A stretch of DNA of 64,000 nucleotides from Solidesulfovibrio fructosivorans JJ]. GTDB taxonomy: Bacteria > Desulfobacterota > Desulfovibrionia > Desulfovibrionales > Desulfovibrionaceae. Below, one piece after another: positions 13,994-22,046 of the stretch. The position numbers and the translations under genes are program-made. Location: assembly GCF_000179555.1 (NCBI RefSeq), contig NZ_AECZ01000001.1:124001-188000 (forward strand). The letters are read 5' to 3'. Under the pieces are notes generated by a model. That model searched no databases. It was given only the letters and a program-made list of their open reading frames with translations, and had not been told where the DNA came from. Numbering within the stretch: position 1 is the stretch's first letter; every line of letters begins with the position of its first letter.

Positions 13994-14294
13994 TCATTAG
14001 ATTTTTGTTTTTCTGGCCGCTACTCTTCTTCATCCTGGACCGCTCCTGGTCCCACTCCGGTCCCACTGGGTGCAGTTTTATCCCCCCGCGCCCCCCATCA
14101 AAGTTACCCGCCGTCCAGATGTCGCTATAATCCTTCTGAGGCGCCGAACGGCTGCGGGTCCTCCCTAAGTGCCGAACGTCAGGGGTCCTTCACGCCCCGG
14201 CACGTGGCACTCAGGGATGGAACAAATCCCGTGGAAAAATGGAATTTTCTCGCGGGTGTCATTCCTCGGCTGACGCGTAACACGGTGTGTCGCC
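13994..14294. other. Left-end non-coding region of the prophage
   Basis: This 301-base stretch shows no convincing gene. An imperfect inverted repeat pairs 14163-14173 (CCCTAAGTGCC) with 14206-14216 (GGCACTCAGGG). Nothing else stands out. Confidence 0.4.
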
Positions 14295-16025
14295 ATGGGC
14301 GGTGACGATAAGTCGCTCACCGATCCCGCCGCCATCCGCGAACAGGTCCGTGCGGCAGTGTCCGTCGAGGCTTCCTACCGTCCGGTAGATCCCATTCTAT
14401 CGGAGGTCGCCCCAGACGAAACCGAGATCGCTCCGGGCATCACCGTCTCCGATGTCGAGGATGCGTTTCGCTGGAAGAACGTCGGTGATGCAGCCATCGC
14501 CATCAAGCTCCTGCGCGGCAAGATTTGCTACGACGCCGTGGCGGACAAGCCCTACCGTTTCAACTGCACGCACTGGCTGCGCGACAAAAACGCCAATTGG
14601 CGCAAGGCCTTGTTCGGCGTCGCCGACATCTACGCCATCCGGGCCAGGCATTATCTGGAGCAGGCCAAAACCGTCGAGGAAGAGTGCAATGCCGCGCCCA
14701 AGGACGAGCAAAAGTCGCTCAAGCCGTTGGTGAAAAAGGCCCAGAAGATCGCCGAGGCCTGGATCAAGCGCGTCAATTCCTGCCGCGACACGTCCTACGT
14801 CCGCAAGATCTGGGAGGCCGCCACTTCCGGAGACGGTTCCCTGGCCATATCCGGCGACGAATGGAACCAACGCCCGACGCTTCTTCCTTGCAAAAACTGT
14901 GTGGTAGACCTGGAAAAGGGCAAGCCCCTCGACCCGGACCCGTTCCAGTATTTCAACAAGGCGGCTATCGCGCCGTTCGTCGACCTCCACGCCGAAGCGC
15001 CGTTTTTCCTGGACACCATCTCCAAGGCGCTGTGCCGCGACAAGCAACTCATCGACTACTTCGACTACATGGTCGGTTTCGCGGCCACAGGCCTTCAGAC
15101 GAAGGACTTTTTCTGCGCCTACGGCCCCAAGGGCGACAACGCGAAATCCGTCGTCTTCGAGTGGCTGCGCAAGGTGCTGGGGGACTTCGCCGGCACGATC
15201 AAGGTCGAAACGATCCTCGACGAGAAGTTCATGCGATCGGCCGACGGCCCTTCGCCTTCCATGCTCAAGCTGCGCGGCCTGCGCATGGCCGTGACCTCGG
15301 AGGCGGACAAGAAGCACCAGTTCGCCATGGCCAAGATCAAGTCCATCTGCTCCGGTGGCGACCGCCTCGAGGCTCGCGGCATCAACGCCGTAGACATCAT
15401 CGAGTTCAATCCCGAGCTGACCCTCATCATGCACAGCAACCATATCCCCAAGGCGTCGGGCAACGATGATGCGTTTTACAAGCGCATCAAGGTCATTCCC
15501 TTCCGGGCCAAGTTCATCGCGGAAAAGGACGGTCCCGAGGACCCGGATCACCACATCTACCACGCCAAGTCCCGGTCCCGCATCGTCGACCCGACGCTGA
15601 CCAGGGAGATGCCCGGCATCATGGCCTACATCGTGCGCTGCGCCGTCAAAGCGCTCAAGGCCGGCGACATGCCGCCGGCCCCTCCGGCCGTGCTCATTGA
15701 GACGGACCAGTACCGCACCGACCAGGACATTGTCGGCCAGTTCCTGCGCGAATGCACGGACCCTGATTCCAACAACCAGGAGCAAATGAAGGACATCTAC
15801 TTCGCCTTCCGCAAGTGGTGCGCCGAGGAGCAGATGATGCCGCCAAAAGCCATCTGGTCCCAGAACGCCCTTGGGAAGGATCTCAAGCAGCGTAATGAAC
15901 TGGAACGCATCCCGAGTAATGTCACGTATTACAAGGGACTACGGATCAAGCCGCAATGGCGGAAGCAGGAAGGCGACATCAATGACCAGGAGGCGCATGA
16001 CTCGGGTTCATTTAGGCCTTTTTAG
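14295..16025 (+). CDS. Phage replicative helicase, P4-primase C-terminal / D5-like SF3 family
   Basis: 576 residues. The C-terminal half is an SF3-type ATPase with Walker A YGPKGDNAKSVVFEW near residue 275-290, followed by the SGGDRLEAR segment and an arginine-rich VIPFRAKF region. This is the family annotated as phage/plasmid primase P4 C-terminal domain. The N-terminal 270 residues are a D5_N-like region without an obvious primase active site; the primase is supplied by the gene at 16328. It should unwind phage DNA at the origin, which probably lies just downstream. Its last codons and stop overlap the first iterons. Confidence 0.85.
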   Translation: MGGDDKSLTDPAAIREQVRAAVSVEASYRPVDPILSEVAPDETEIAPGITVSDVEDAFRWKNVGDAAIAIKLLRGKICYDAVADKPYRFNCTHWLRDKNANWRKALFGVADIYAIRARHYLEQAKTVEEECNAAPKDEQKSLKPLVKKAQKIAEAWIKRVNSCRDTSYVRKIWEAATSGDGSLAISGDEWNQRPTLLPCKNCVVDLEKGKPLDPDPFQYFNKAAIAPFVDLHAEAPFFLDTISKALCRDKQLIDYFDYMVGFAATGLQTKDFFCAYGPKGDNAKSVVFEWLRKVLGDFAGTIKVETILDEKFMRSADGPSPSMLKLRGLRMAVTSEADKKHQFAMAKIKSICSGGDRLEARGINAVDIIEFNPELTLIMHSNHIPKASGNDDAFYKRIKVIPFRAKFIAEKDGPEDPDHHIYHAKSRSRIVDPTLTREMPGIMAYIVRCAVKALKAGDMPPAPPAVLIETDQYRTDQDIVGQFLRECTDPDSNNQEQMKDIYFAFRKWCAEEQMMPPKAIWSQNALGKDLKQRNELERIPSNVTYYKGLRIKPQWRKQEGDINDQEAHDSGSFRPF

Positions 16026-16314
16026 CCCTTTTTAGACCTTGCACCATGGAAGGGCTAAATCGATTTTAACCAATAAAACAAACAAATTATAATGTATATT
16101 TTATACTTATTTAGGCCTTTAGGCCTTTTTAAAGCGCAAGCGCATGGAACGAAAAAAGGTGGCTTTGAAGGATCAGAAAAAAATTCCCATAGGGGGGAAT
16201 AGCCTGGAAAAGGGCTAAAAGGGCTAACGACAGCTGTAACTTTTTATAAAAACTTAACATTTTCACTCAAAAAGGGCTAATTGTAAAGTCTAAAAAGGCC
16301 TAAAAAGGGCTAAG
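16011..16314. repeat. Decamer iteron array, probable phage replication origin
   Basis: Twelve copies of an 8-base core TTTAGnCC, or its complement, lie in 304 bases. Forward copies start at 16011, 16021, 16031, 16110 and 16118. Reverse copies start at 16052, 16212, 16221, 16274, 16287, 16297 and 16307. The first three and the last three are spaced exactly 10 bases apart and oppose each other, forming a large inverted arrangement around AT-rich DNA (16077-16110 and 16231-16265). A related pair lies at 17711-17725 in the primase gene. Lying between helicase and primase genes, this fits an initiator-bound origin. The gap 16026-16327 has no gene. Confidence 0.75.
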
Positions 16315-16327
16315 GGAGTCGGTTTTC

Positions 16328-17968
16328 ATGGGTGTGGCGATCGAATGGTTCAGCGAGGACGATCGAAGGAGCATCGCCAAGGCTCTGTTGACGGATGTCG
16401 ACGAACGCAATGGCAAGGTCTGGGCGGCCTGTCCGTTCCATGCCGAGCAGTCCGTCGGCGGCGCGTTCCGCTACGACCCGGAAAAGGATCGCGGCACCTG
16501 CTATTCGTGTCGCGCTTCCGAGGACCTTGTCGGCATCTTCTGCGCCGTCTCCGGTTTCCCCCAGAACGACCCCGAGGGGTTCCAGGCCTTCCGGGACAGG
16601 TTCGCCCCCGGCCGGGAGCTGCATCATGGGAACCGCCCCGCGCCCTCGGACTCGGAAACGAAACCGGCCCCGCGCGTCTGGATTCCGAGCGCCGTGGATC
16701 TTCCGGACGCGCTGTGGTCCGAGAAAGCAAACGCCTTTGTGCGCCAGTGCGCCGAGCGTTTGATGTCCAGCCCGTCCCGTCTCGAACGGCTCGCCGCCTG
16801 GGGCATCGACCGGGACACGGCCGCCAAGTGCCGGATGGGCTGGAACGACAAGGACCGATACCCGCTTCGCACGTCCTGGGGGCTTCCCTTCGAGCGCAAC
16901 AAGCGCGGCAAGGAAAAACCGCTCTGGCTCCCCGAGGGGCTGGTGCTCCCTTTCTACGCCGAGGGCCGCGCCGCGCGCCTCAAGATCCGGCGACCGCATC
17001 CCGAGCGTGGCCCGGAGGCCTGCCGCAAGATCAAGTATTACAAAGTGCCGGGCGGCTGCGAACGCATGTTCGTCTACGGCCGGACCACCTGCCGGGCCTG
17101 GGTCGTGGTCGAAGCCGAACGTGACGCGGCCATGATCTGGGGCAAGGTCCGCGACCTCGGCGTTGGCGCCATCGGCACCGGATCGGCTTCCAATCGCCCC
17201 GACGCTGCGACGGATGCCATCCTGACCCGGGCCGACATCATCCTGGTCGCCCTTGATTTCGACCATGCCGGCGCGGCCGCCTGGGACTGGCGGTTGTTCG
17301 TGCCGAAAAATCCCGGCGACCATCCACGTCAGGCCTGGTGCTGGTCCGAAGCCTACCCGCTGGCCGTGCGCTGGCCGGCCCCGCCCGAAGCCGGCAAGGA
17401 CGTCGGCGACGCGGTAGGCCCCGGCCTCGACGTCCGGGCCTGGGTGGTGGCCGGACTGCCCCAGCACGTACGCCAAAGCATTTGCGACGCTTCGCGCCGT
17501 CGCCTGCGGCAAGCCGTTGCCGATGCCCGCGACCAGTCCGAAACCATCTCCGCCCCCGAGCCGGTCCCCGAGCAGACCGTGGCCGGGGAGCCGCTCCCGG
17601 TGGCCACGTCGGAACCATTTCCCGACATTCCTGGTCTGGATTTCCGCGACCCGGACCTTGCCGACCTGTGGAATCTGCTGCCGCCTGATTACCCCGGGAA
17701 ACGCGCCTACTTTAGCCTTTTAGGCATGTTTTCTCTTTATCCGGCACGGGGGGGGCGCGTGAGAAATAGGGGCGATGGGCCGGAGCTGGATGGTGCGGCA
17801 CTGTGGATCGACGAGTCGTGGCGGCGCTCGAACCCCGACCTCGCGCGGAAAATTTCGCAATTGTTTTGGGGTGAGGCGTGGTCGTGCTGGCGGGATTGGA
17901 GTTGGAACGACGCCCCGGTCGAAATCAGGGACGAAGAGCAAAAGGTACGCGCCTGTGGCGCGGCGTAA
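16328..17968 (+). CDS. Phage DNA primase with zinc-finger and Toprim-like domain
   Basis: 546 residues. A CHC2-type zinc site is seen at C35-P-F-H38 and C58-Y-S-C61, in the spacing of DnaG-like primases. The middle part has a Toprim-like core, with E in VVVEAERDAA and the DxD motif in ALDFDHAG. These bind the primase metal ions. The C-terminal third is less conserved and proline-rich. It lies directly after the iteron array, so helicase and primase, usually one fused P4-type protein, are here two genes with the origin between them. The sequence from 17700 onward is somewhat less GC-rich. Confidence 0.85.
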   Translation: MGVAIEWFSEDDRRSIAKALLTDVDERNGKVWAACPFHAEQSVGGAFRYDPEKDRGTCYSCRASEDLVGIFCAVSGFPQNDPEGFQAFRDRFAPGRELHHGNRPAPSDSETKPAPRVWIPSAVDLPDALWSEKANAFVRQCAERLMSSPSRLERLAAWGIDRDTAAKCRMGWNDKDRYPLRTSWGLPFERNKRGKEKPLWLPEGLVLPFYAEGRAARLKIRRPHPERGPEACRKIKYYKVPGGCERMFVYGRTTCRAWVVVEAERDAAMIWGKVRDLGVGAIGTGSASNRPDAATDAILTRADIILVALDFDHAGAAAWDWRLFVPKNPGDHPRQAWCWSEAYPLAVRWPAPPEAGKDVGDAVGPGLDVRAWVVAGLPQHVRQSICDASRRRLRQAVADARDQSETISAPEPVPEQTVAGEPLPVATSEPFPDIPGLDFRDPDLADLWNLLPPDYPGKRAYFSLLGMFSLYPARGGRVRNRGDGPELDGAALWIDESWRRSNPDLARKISQLFWGEAWSCWRDWSWNDAPVEIRDEEQKVRACGAA

Positions 17969-17987
17969 TAAAGGAGGCAAAAGCATC

Positions 17988-18728
17988 ATGAACACGGAAC
18001 AACAGGAAGGTCAGTCCCTCGACGCCCTGGCCAGGGAGCTTTTCGGCGATGCCGCCACCTTCCGGGTGGCGGACCCATCCACGATCCGGCTGCGCAAGGA
18101 GAACGCCCGCTATTTCAAGAAGGACGTGTTCAAGCAACTCGTGGACAACGTCAAAGCCGACGGCATGCTGTCGTCCATGCCACTGTGCTACGAGCCGGAG
18201 CCGGGCGTGCTCGAAGTCCTGTCCGGCAACCATCGGGTGAAAGCCTCGGTAGCCGCCGGCATCCCGCGCATCCTGGTCATGGTGCTGCTTGGGGAGTTGG
18301 ACGAATCCCGCCTGACTTCCATCCAGTTGTCCCACAACGCCCTGGTCGGCCTGGATGATCCGCAAGTCCTGGCCTCACTGTGGGCAAAAATCCGGGAAAC
18401 CCAGGACAGGCTTTACGCCGGCCTTTCGAGCGATGCCCTCGGCGAGATGGAAAAGGTCAAGCTGGTCACCTTCACGACGCCGAGCCTGGCGACGCGCACC
18501 ATGACCTTCGCCTTCGTGGACACGGACGCCGCCCGTGTGGCCGAAGTCCTTGACGCCCTCGCGTCGCTGCCGAAATCGGCCACGGTCCACGCCGCGCCCC
18601 TGGAAATGTTCGACACGTTTTTCGCCTCGCTGCAACAGGCCAAGGTCAAGGCGGACGTCAAAAACTCGGCCCTGGCCATGTCCCGCCTCATCGAATTCGC
18701 GGCCAGAGCCATGGAGGATGCGGCATGA
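17988..18728 (+). CDS. ParB/Srx-fold protein
   Basis: 246 residues, started at the ATG 11 bases after AAGGAGG. Residues about 25-110 form a ParB N-terminal-like domain: DPSTIRLRKENARYFKK, VDNVKADGMLSS and the signature GNHRVKASVAAG. The rest is helical and unassigned. Phage ParB-like proteins of this size are often next to base-modification genes and have nuclease or NTP-binding activity in some families. It overlaps the following gene by 4 bases, so the two are translationally coupled and probably work together, rather than in partition. Confidence 0.78.
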   Translation: MNTEQQEGQSLDALARELFGDAATFRVADPSTIRLRKENARYFKKDVFKQLVDNVKADGMLSSMPLCYEPEPGVLEVLSGNHRVKASVAAGIPRILVMVLLGELDESRLTSIQLSHNALVGLDDPQVLASLWAKIRETQDRLYAGLSSDALGEMEKVKLVTFTTPSLATRTMTFAFVDTDAARVAEVLDALASLPKSATVHAAPLEMFDTFFASLQQAKVKADVKNSALAMSRLIEFAARAMEDAA

Positions 18729-20074
18729 GCTTCATCGGTGCCGTCGCCTCCCCTGTGAGACAGGTCCTGGCCGGCTATGCCCGCGAGGTAGAAGCGCCCG
18801 TGCGCATCGTCGGGGCTGGGAATTTCACGGTTCCGTCCGCACTCCGGGCCGGTGGGTATGCCGGGGAAATCCACGCCTGCGACGTCACGCTTTATTCCTG
18901 CGCCCTTGGGGCCTACCTCGCCGGCTGGCCGCTCAAGGCGCGGGAGCGCGACGATTGTCCCGATCAGCTCAGGGGATTCCTGCGCCCGGATTCGCCCATG
19001 GACCTCGCGGCTTCCGTGGCCTTGCTCCTCGACCTGCGGCAGGTCTGGAAAGCCCACAATCCCTATCAACTGGCGATCCTCGAACATTACCGCCAGCGGT
19101 GGGACATCCTCCTGTCCGGGGTACGGCAGCGTTTGGCCGCGTTCCGGGAACAGGTTTCGTCCGTAGTCTTCGAGGCCCGGGACGGCTTCGCCGTCCTGGA
19201 GGATGCGCCTCGGGAAAGCACGGTGTTCGCCTTCCCTCCCACCTACAAACGCGGCTACGAAAGTCTGGAAAAGCTCCTGACCGCCGCTGTCGTCTGGGAC
19301 CGTCCCGCCTACCGGGAAATGACGGACAAGACCCTGGAGCTCTACGAACGCATTGCCCGCTTTGACGGCTATTTTGTGGTGTTGGAAAAAGACCTCCCCG
19401 AGGTCCGGGCAATCCTGGGCCGTCCGGTGGCGGTGCTCCCCAGAGGGAGAGGCAAGACCACGACCATTCTGGCGAAAAAGGCTTCCCGAAAGGTCGTCAT
19501 CCGCCACGTCATCAAGTCCGCCGATATCGGTCCCGTCTGGTCCCCAGGCGAAAAGGTCCCCGTCGACGCGCGTCTGACCCTTGGCGTCCTGTCCCCGCGA
19601 CAGACAATCCGCTTCAACGAGCTCTTTCTTTCCTCCCGAATCGACTACTTCGAGGGCGGCGTGGCCTTGTCCCTGGTGTTCCTCGTCAACGGCCGGGCCA
19701 TCGGCAAGGCCGACTTCTGCAAATCCAGCCAGCAATGGAAGCTCCCCGGCCCCGGGGCCATGATCTACCTCATGTCAGACCTGGCCGTCCCAAGCGCGGA
19801 ACCGCGTCTGGCCAAGCTGGTTTTGCTGTCCATCCTCTCCAGGGAGGTCCGGGATTTGGTCGACCGGAAGTTGCTGGGACGGCACAGCTTCGTCGGTACG
19901 ACCGCCTTCGCCCAAAAGCCGGTGTCCATGAAGTATCGGGGCGTTTTCAAGCTCCATTCCAGAAAGGAGAAAGAAGAGGGCTTCGCTCTCAACTATCTGG
20001 GGACCTTCGCCGGGTACGACCTCTCCGGGGCGCTGGACGTGTGGCGAAAAAAATACGTCAACATGCCGAAATAG
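18725..20074 (+). CDS. Putative DNA-modification protein (methyltransferase-like N-terminus, Mom-like C-terminus)
   Basis: 449 residues. The N-terminal part has a Rossmann-like start (IVGAGNFTVPSAL, then IHACDV) and FAFPPTY, which looks like the (D/N/S)PP(Y/F) motif of adenine methyltransferases but with F-A-F before PP. The C-terminal 170 residues, with LVLLSILSRE, FVGTTAFAQKPVSMKYRG and a final YDLSGALDVWRKK, resemble the Mu Mom group, known as antirestriction DNA-modification enzymes. The family is usually labelled putative antirestriction adenine methyltransferase. A role in shielding phage DNA from restriction is inferred; the assignment rests on remembered family patterns, not an alignment. 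Confidence 0.6.
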   Translation: MSFIGAVASPVRQVLAGYAREVEAPVRIVGAGNFTVPSALRAGGYAGEIHACDVTLYSCALGAYLAGWPLKARERDDCPDQLRGFLRPDSPMDLAASVALLLDLRQVWKAHNPYQLAILEHYRQRWDILLSGVRQRLAAFREQVSSVVFEARDGFAVLEDAPRESTVFAFPPTYKRGYESLEKLLTAAVVWDRPAYREMTDKTLELYERIARFDGYFVVLEKDLPEVRAILGRPVAVLPRGRGKTTTILAKKASRKVVIRHVIKSADIGPVWSPGEKVPVDARLTLGVLSPRQTIRFNELFLSSRIDYFEGGVALSLVFLVNGRAIGKADFCKSSQQWKLPGPGAMIYLMSDLAVPSAEPRLAKLVLLSILSREVRDLVDRKLLGRHSFVGTTAFAQKPVSMKYRGVFKLHSRKEKEEGFALNYLGTFAGYDLSGALDVWRKKYVNMPK

Positions 20075-20162
20075 TTGATTTAATTGTTTACAACACAGGT
20101 AAAAATGCTAGTCTTTTCGCATGGTTATCAACAAACAACGCCAAAAAGAAGGAGAAAACACC

Positions 20163-20561
20163 ATGTGGGAAGGCGCGGCAATCATCGATGCGTACACCCG
20201 GGCCCAGGCGATCGAGGACGGTGTGCTGGTGGACATGAATCAGGATTTTTTCGGGGAGTTGGCCAAGGAAGCCGGTTTTCAGTTCCCCATAGCCATGACC
20301 GAAACGGCATTCGCCAAGTACGTGGCTTTGACCCCGGCGGCCATTCGGGCCGGCAACGACATGCACGGTCGATGGTGGGACATTTTGTGGATGCTGAAGC
20401 GGGAGATCAAGGCAGCTCGGGGCGGCACTTCGGAACTGCTGTTCCACTTCCATTGTGTGGTGGATCGGGTCCGGCCGACGCCGAGCGTGCTCAAGTCTGT
20501 GTGTGGGCCTGGCGACAACGGAGAGCCGGTCATCACCATCATGCTCCCCGAGGAGGATTAG
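20163..20561 (+). CDS. Conserved phage protein, DUF6573-like
   Basis: 132 residues starting at the ATG preceded by AAGGAG. The opening AAIIDAYTRAQAIEDGVLVD is typical of the DUF6573 group found in phages, plasmids and integrative elements. No catalytic motif is visible and no function is known. It follows the Mom-like gene after an 88-base, AT-rich gap that may hold a promoter. It is closely followed by a small basic gene. Confidence 0.7.
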   Translation: MWEGAAIIDAYTRAQAIEDGVLVDMNQDFFGELAKEAGFQFPIAMTETAFAKYVALTPAAIRAGNDMHGRWWDILWMLKREIKAARGGTSELLFHFHCVVDRVRPTPSVLKSVCGPGDNGEPVITIMLPEED

Positions 20562-20563
20562 CC

Positions 20564-20824
20564 ATGGCGGTGCGAATTCCGAAGGATCTCATCGCGGATT
20601 GCGCGGCCGTGGCCAAGGAATGGGGTATCCGCGACATGCCCGGCCTGGAGTCCAGGATGGGGGACATCCTCCAGGAAGCGGTGAAAAGACGGGCACGGTT
20701 TATTCAAGAGGTCATCGATGCAACGCCCAAAGGAAAATTGATTTTGAAAGCTGCTGCGAGAGGCGTTTGGGTGGGCTGCAAGACCCGTGAGGCGATGGAC
20801 TTCTGTCCTGACCAGACAGCTTAA
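20564..20824 (+). CDS. Small hypothetical phage protein
   Basis: 86 residues, two bases after the previous stop, with AGGAGG overlapping the end of that gene. It is helical with a basic middle (AVKRRARFIQEVID). I do not recognise the family. Confidence 0.6.
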   Translation: MAVRIPKDLIADCAAVAKEWGIRDMPGLESRMGDILQEAVKRRARFIQEVIDATPKGKLILKAAARGVWVGCKTREAMDFCPDQTA

Positions 20825-20828
20825 AAAA

Positions 20829-20900
20829 GGGCCTCTTTCGAGGCCCGGAAAACATGGAGGGGCTAGCCCCCGAACGTGAGAATTCAAGGCTAGCCTCTCC
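20829..20900 (+). other. Two-hairpin structured leader upstream of the DUF488 gene
   Basis: The first hairpin, GGGCCTC-TTTC-GAGGCCC (20829-20846), has a run of A before it, so it could end transcription on the minus strand. The second pairs GGAGGGGCTAGCC (20856-20868) with GGCTAGCCTCTCC (20888-20900), 13 pairs with one G-U and a 19-base loop. No T-run follows on the plus strand. It may stabilise or control the downstream message. Confidence 0.55.
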
Positions 20901-20927
20901 CCAAACCAAACGCAAGGGAGAAACGAG

Positions 20928-21272
20928 ATGATCACCGTGTCCTACTTCGCCAGCAAAGCCCCCTCCGATCGGAAAATCTGCATCGCCAAGGGGCGTCCGC
21001 GCTATTTCAAGGGGCTTTCCTTCAGGGATTTCGCGCCGCTCAACCCCCACGACCTCAACGACTGGCAGAACCGCTACCGCCGGGAACTGGAAGCCCGCTA
21101 TCCCGACGCGCTCTCTCTCCAGGCCGCCCTAGGCCGTATCGAGGACCGTGTTCCGAACCCCATCCTCTGTTGTTACGAAAAAGACCCGGCCGAATGCCAT
21201 CGCACCATTCTGGCCCAATTCATCCAGGAGCGCCTGGGGCTTGAAGTCCCCGAGTGGGCTCCCGGCATGTAG
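20928..21272 (+). CDS. DUF488-family protein
   Basis: 114 residues. The C-terminal segment CCYEKDPAECHRTILAQF is the hallmark of DUF488, small proteins of unknown function with a Cys/His-rich site. The start follows AAGGGAG. It lies between the small genes and the terminase, 9 bases before the next gene. Confidence 0.8.
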   Translation: MITVSYFASKAPSDRKICIAKGRPRYFKGLSFRDFAPLNPHDLNDWQNRYRRELEARYPDALSLQAALGRIEDRVPNPILCCYEKDPAECHRTILAQFIQERLGLEVPEWAPGM

Positions 21273-21281
21273 GAGCCGCGC

Positions 21282-22046
21282 ATGGACAATGCGGAGCTTG
21301 TCGACATCCTGACCCAGACCGAGCGCAATTCCCTGGCCATCCTGACCCAGGCTGTCAACGACTGCCAGGCCGATGTCCTGGCCCACAAGCCGGGAGCGGG
21401 CTCACGGCTCATCAAGGCTACGGAAACCCTTGAGAAGTTCAAGGTCAGGTTTGCGTCGTCCGCAACGTCCGCCGCGCCCCTCGAAATCATCGGCAAGATC
21501 CCGGCGGTGGAGAAGTACCTTATCGCCGCCGGGTGGAAAGTCGCCAAGTCGAAGCTCTACCAGGATAAACGAAAAGGCCTGTTAAAACTTCAGCCGGACG
21601 GCAAGGTCTCCAAGGCGGATGCCGACGCCTATGCGGAGGAGCGCCTTGTCTCTGCCGACGCAGCCCCGGATGCGGAACCGGACGAAGTTCTGGGTATGCG
21701 TCGGGACCTTCTCAAAGCGGAATTGGACGTCAAGCAGCAACTCGCCGAGCGGAACCGGATGCGCCTTGAAAAGGAGCGGGGGGAACTCGTTTCGCGCGGC
21801 GAGTTCGACGGCATGATGGTCGCCGCCGTATCCGTGCTGCGCTCCAGCATGCGCCAGTGGTTTTACGTCAAGATGCCCGAACTGGTGGAACTCGTGGCGG
21901 GCGACCCCACAAAAGTCGAGGAGGGCATCCACTTTTTCATGAACGAGAGCAACGTGTTCTTCAACGGCTTTTCCCGGGTCCGGCTGTTCGATGTCCAGGA
22001 CGATGATTTGGAGGAATCGGAGGGAGAGGAGGGGGCCTTTTCATGA
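21282..22046 (+). CDS. Terminase small subunit-like protein
   Basis: 254 residues, overlapping the large terminase gene by 4 bases. Around residues 70-120 a winged-helix-like segment (VEKYLIAAGWKVAKSKLY, then VSKADADAYAEE) resembles the DNA-binding part of Nu1-type small terminases. A charged helix (KQQLAERNRMRLEKERGELV) follows, and the C-terminus is very acidic. It should recognise phage DNA and bring the large subunit to it. Assignment rests partly on position. Confidence 0.72.
   Translation: MDNAELVDILTQTERNSLAILTQAVNDCQADVLAHKPGAGSRLIKATETLEKFKVRFASSATSAAPLEIIGKIPAVEKYLIAAGWKVAKSKLYQDKRKGLLKLQPDGKVSKADADAYAEERLVSADAAPDAEPDEVLGMRRDLLKAELDVKQQLAERNRMRLEKERGELVSRGEFDGMMVAAVSVLRSSMRQWFYVKMPELVELVAGDPTKVEEGIHFFMNESNVFFNGFSRVRLFDVQDDDLEESEGEEGAFS

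Noticed and set aside
14397-15785. 462-codon minus-strand frame opposite the helicase
   Set aside because: Antisense of an SF3 helicase with intact Walker motifs; no domain in the shadow.
16011-16314. Short repeats considered as a CRISPR array
   Set aside because: Units are only 8-10 bases, occur in both orientations and lack spacers of regular length.
20829-20846. Hairpin considered as plus-strand terminator
   Set aside because: The T-run is on the wrong side; it would only work for minus-strand transcription.
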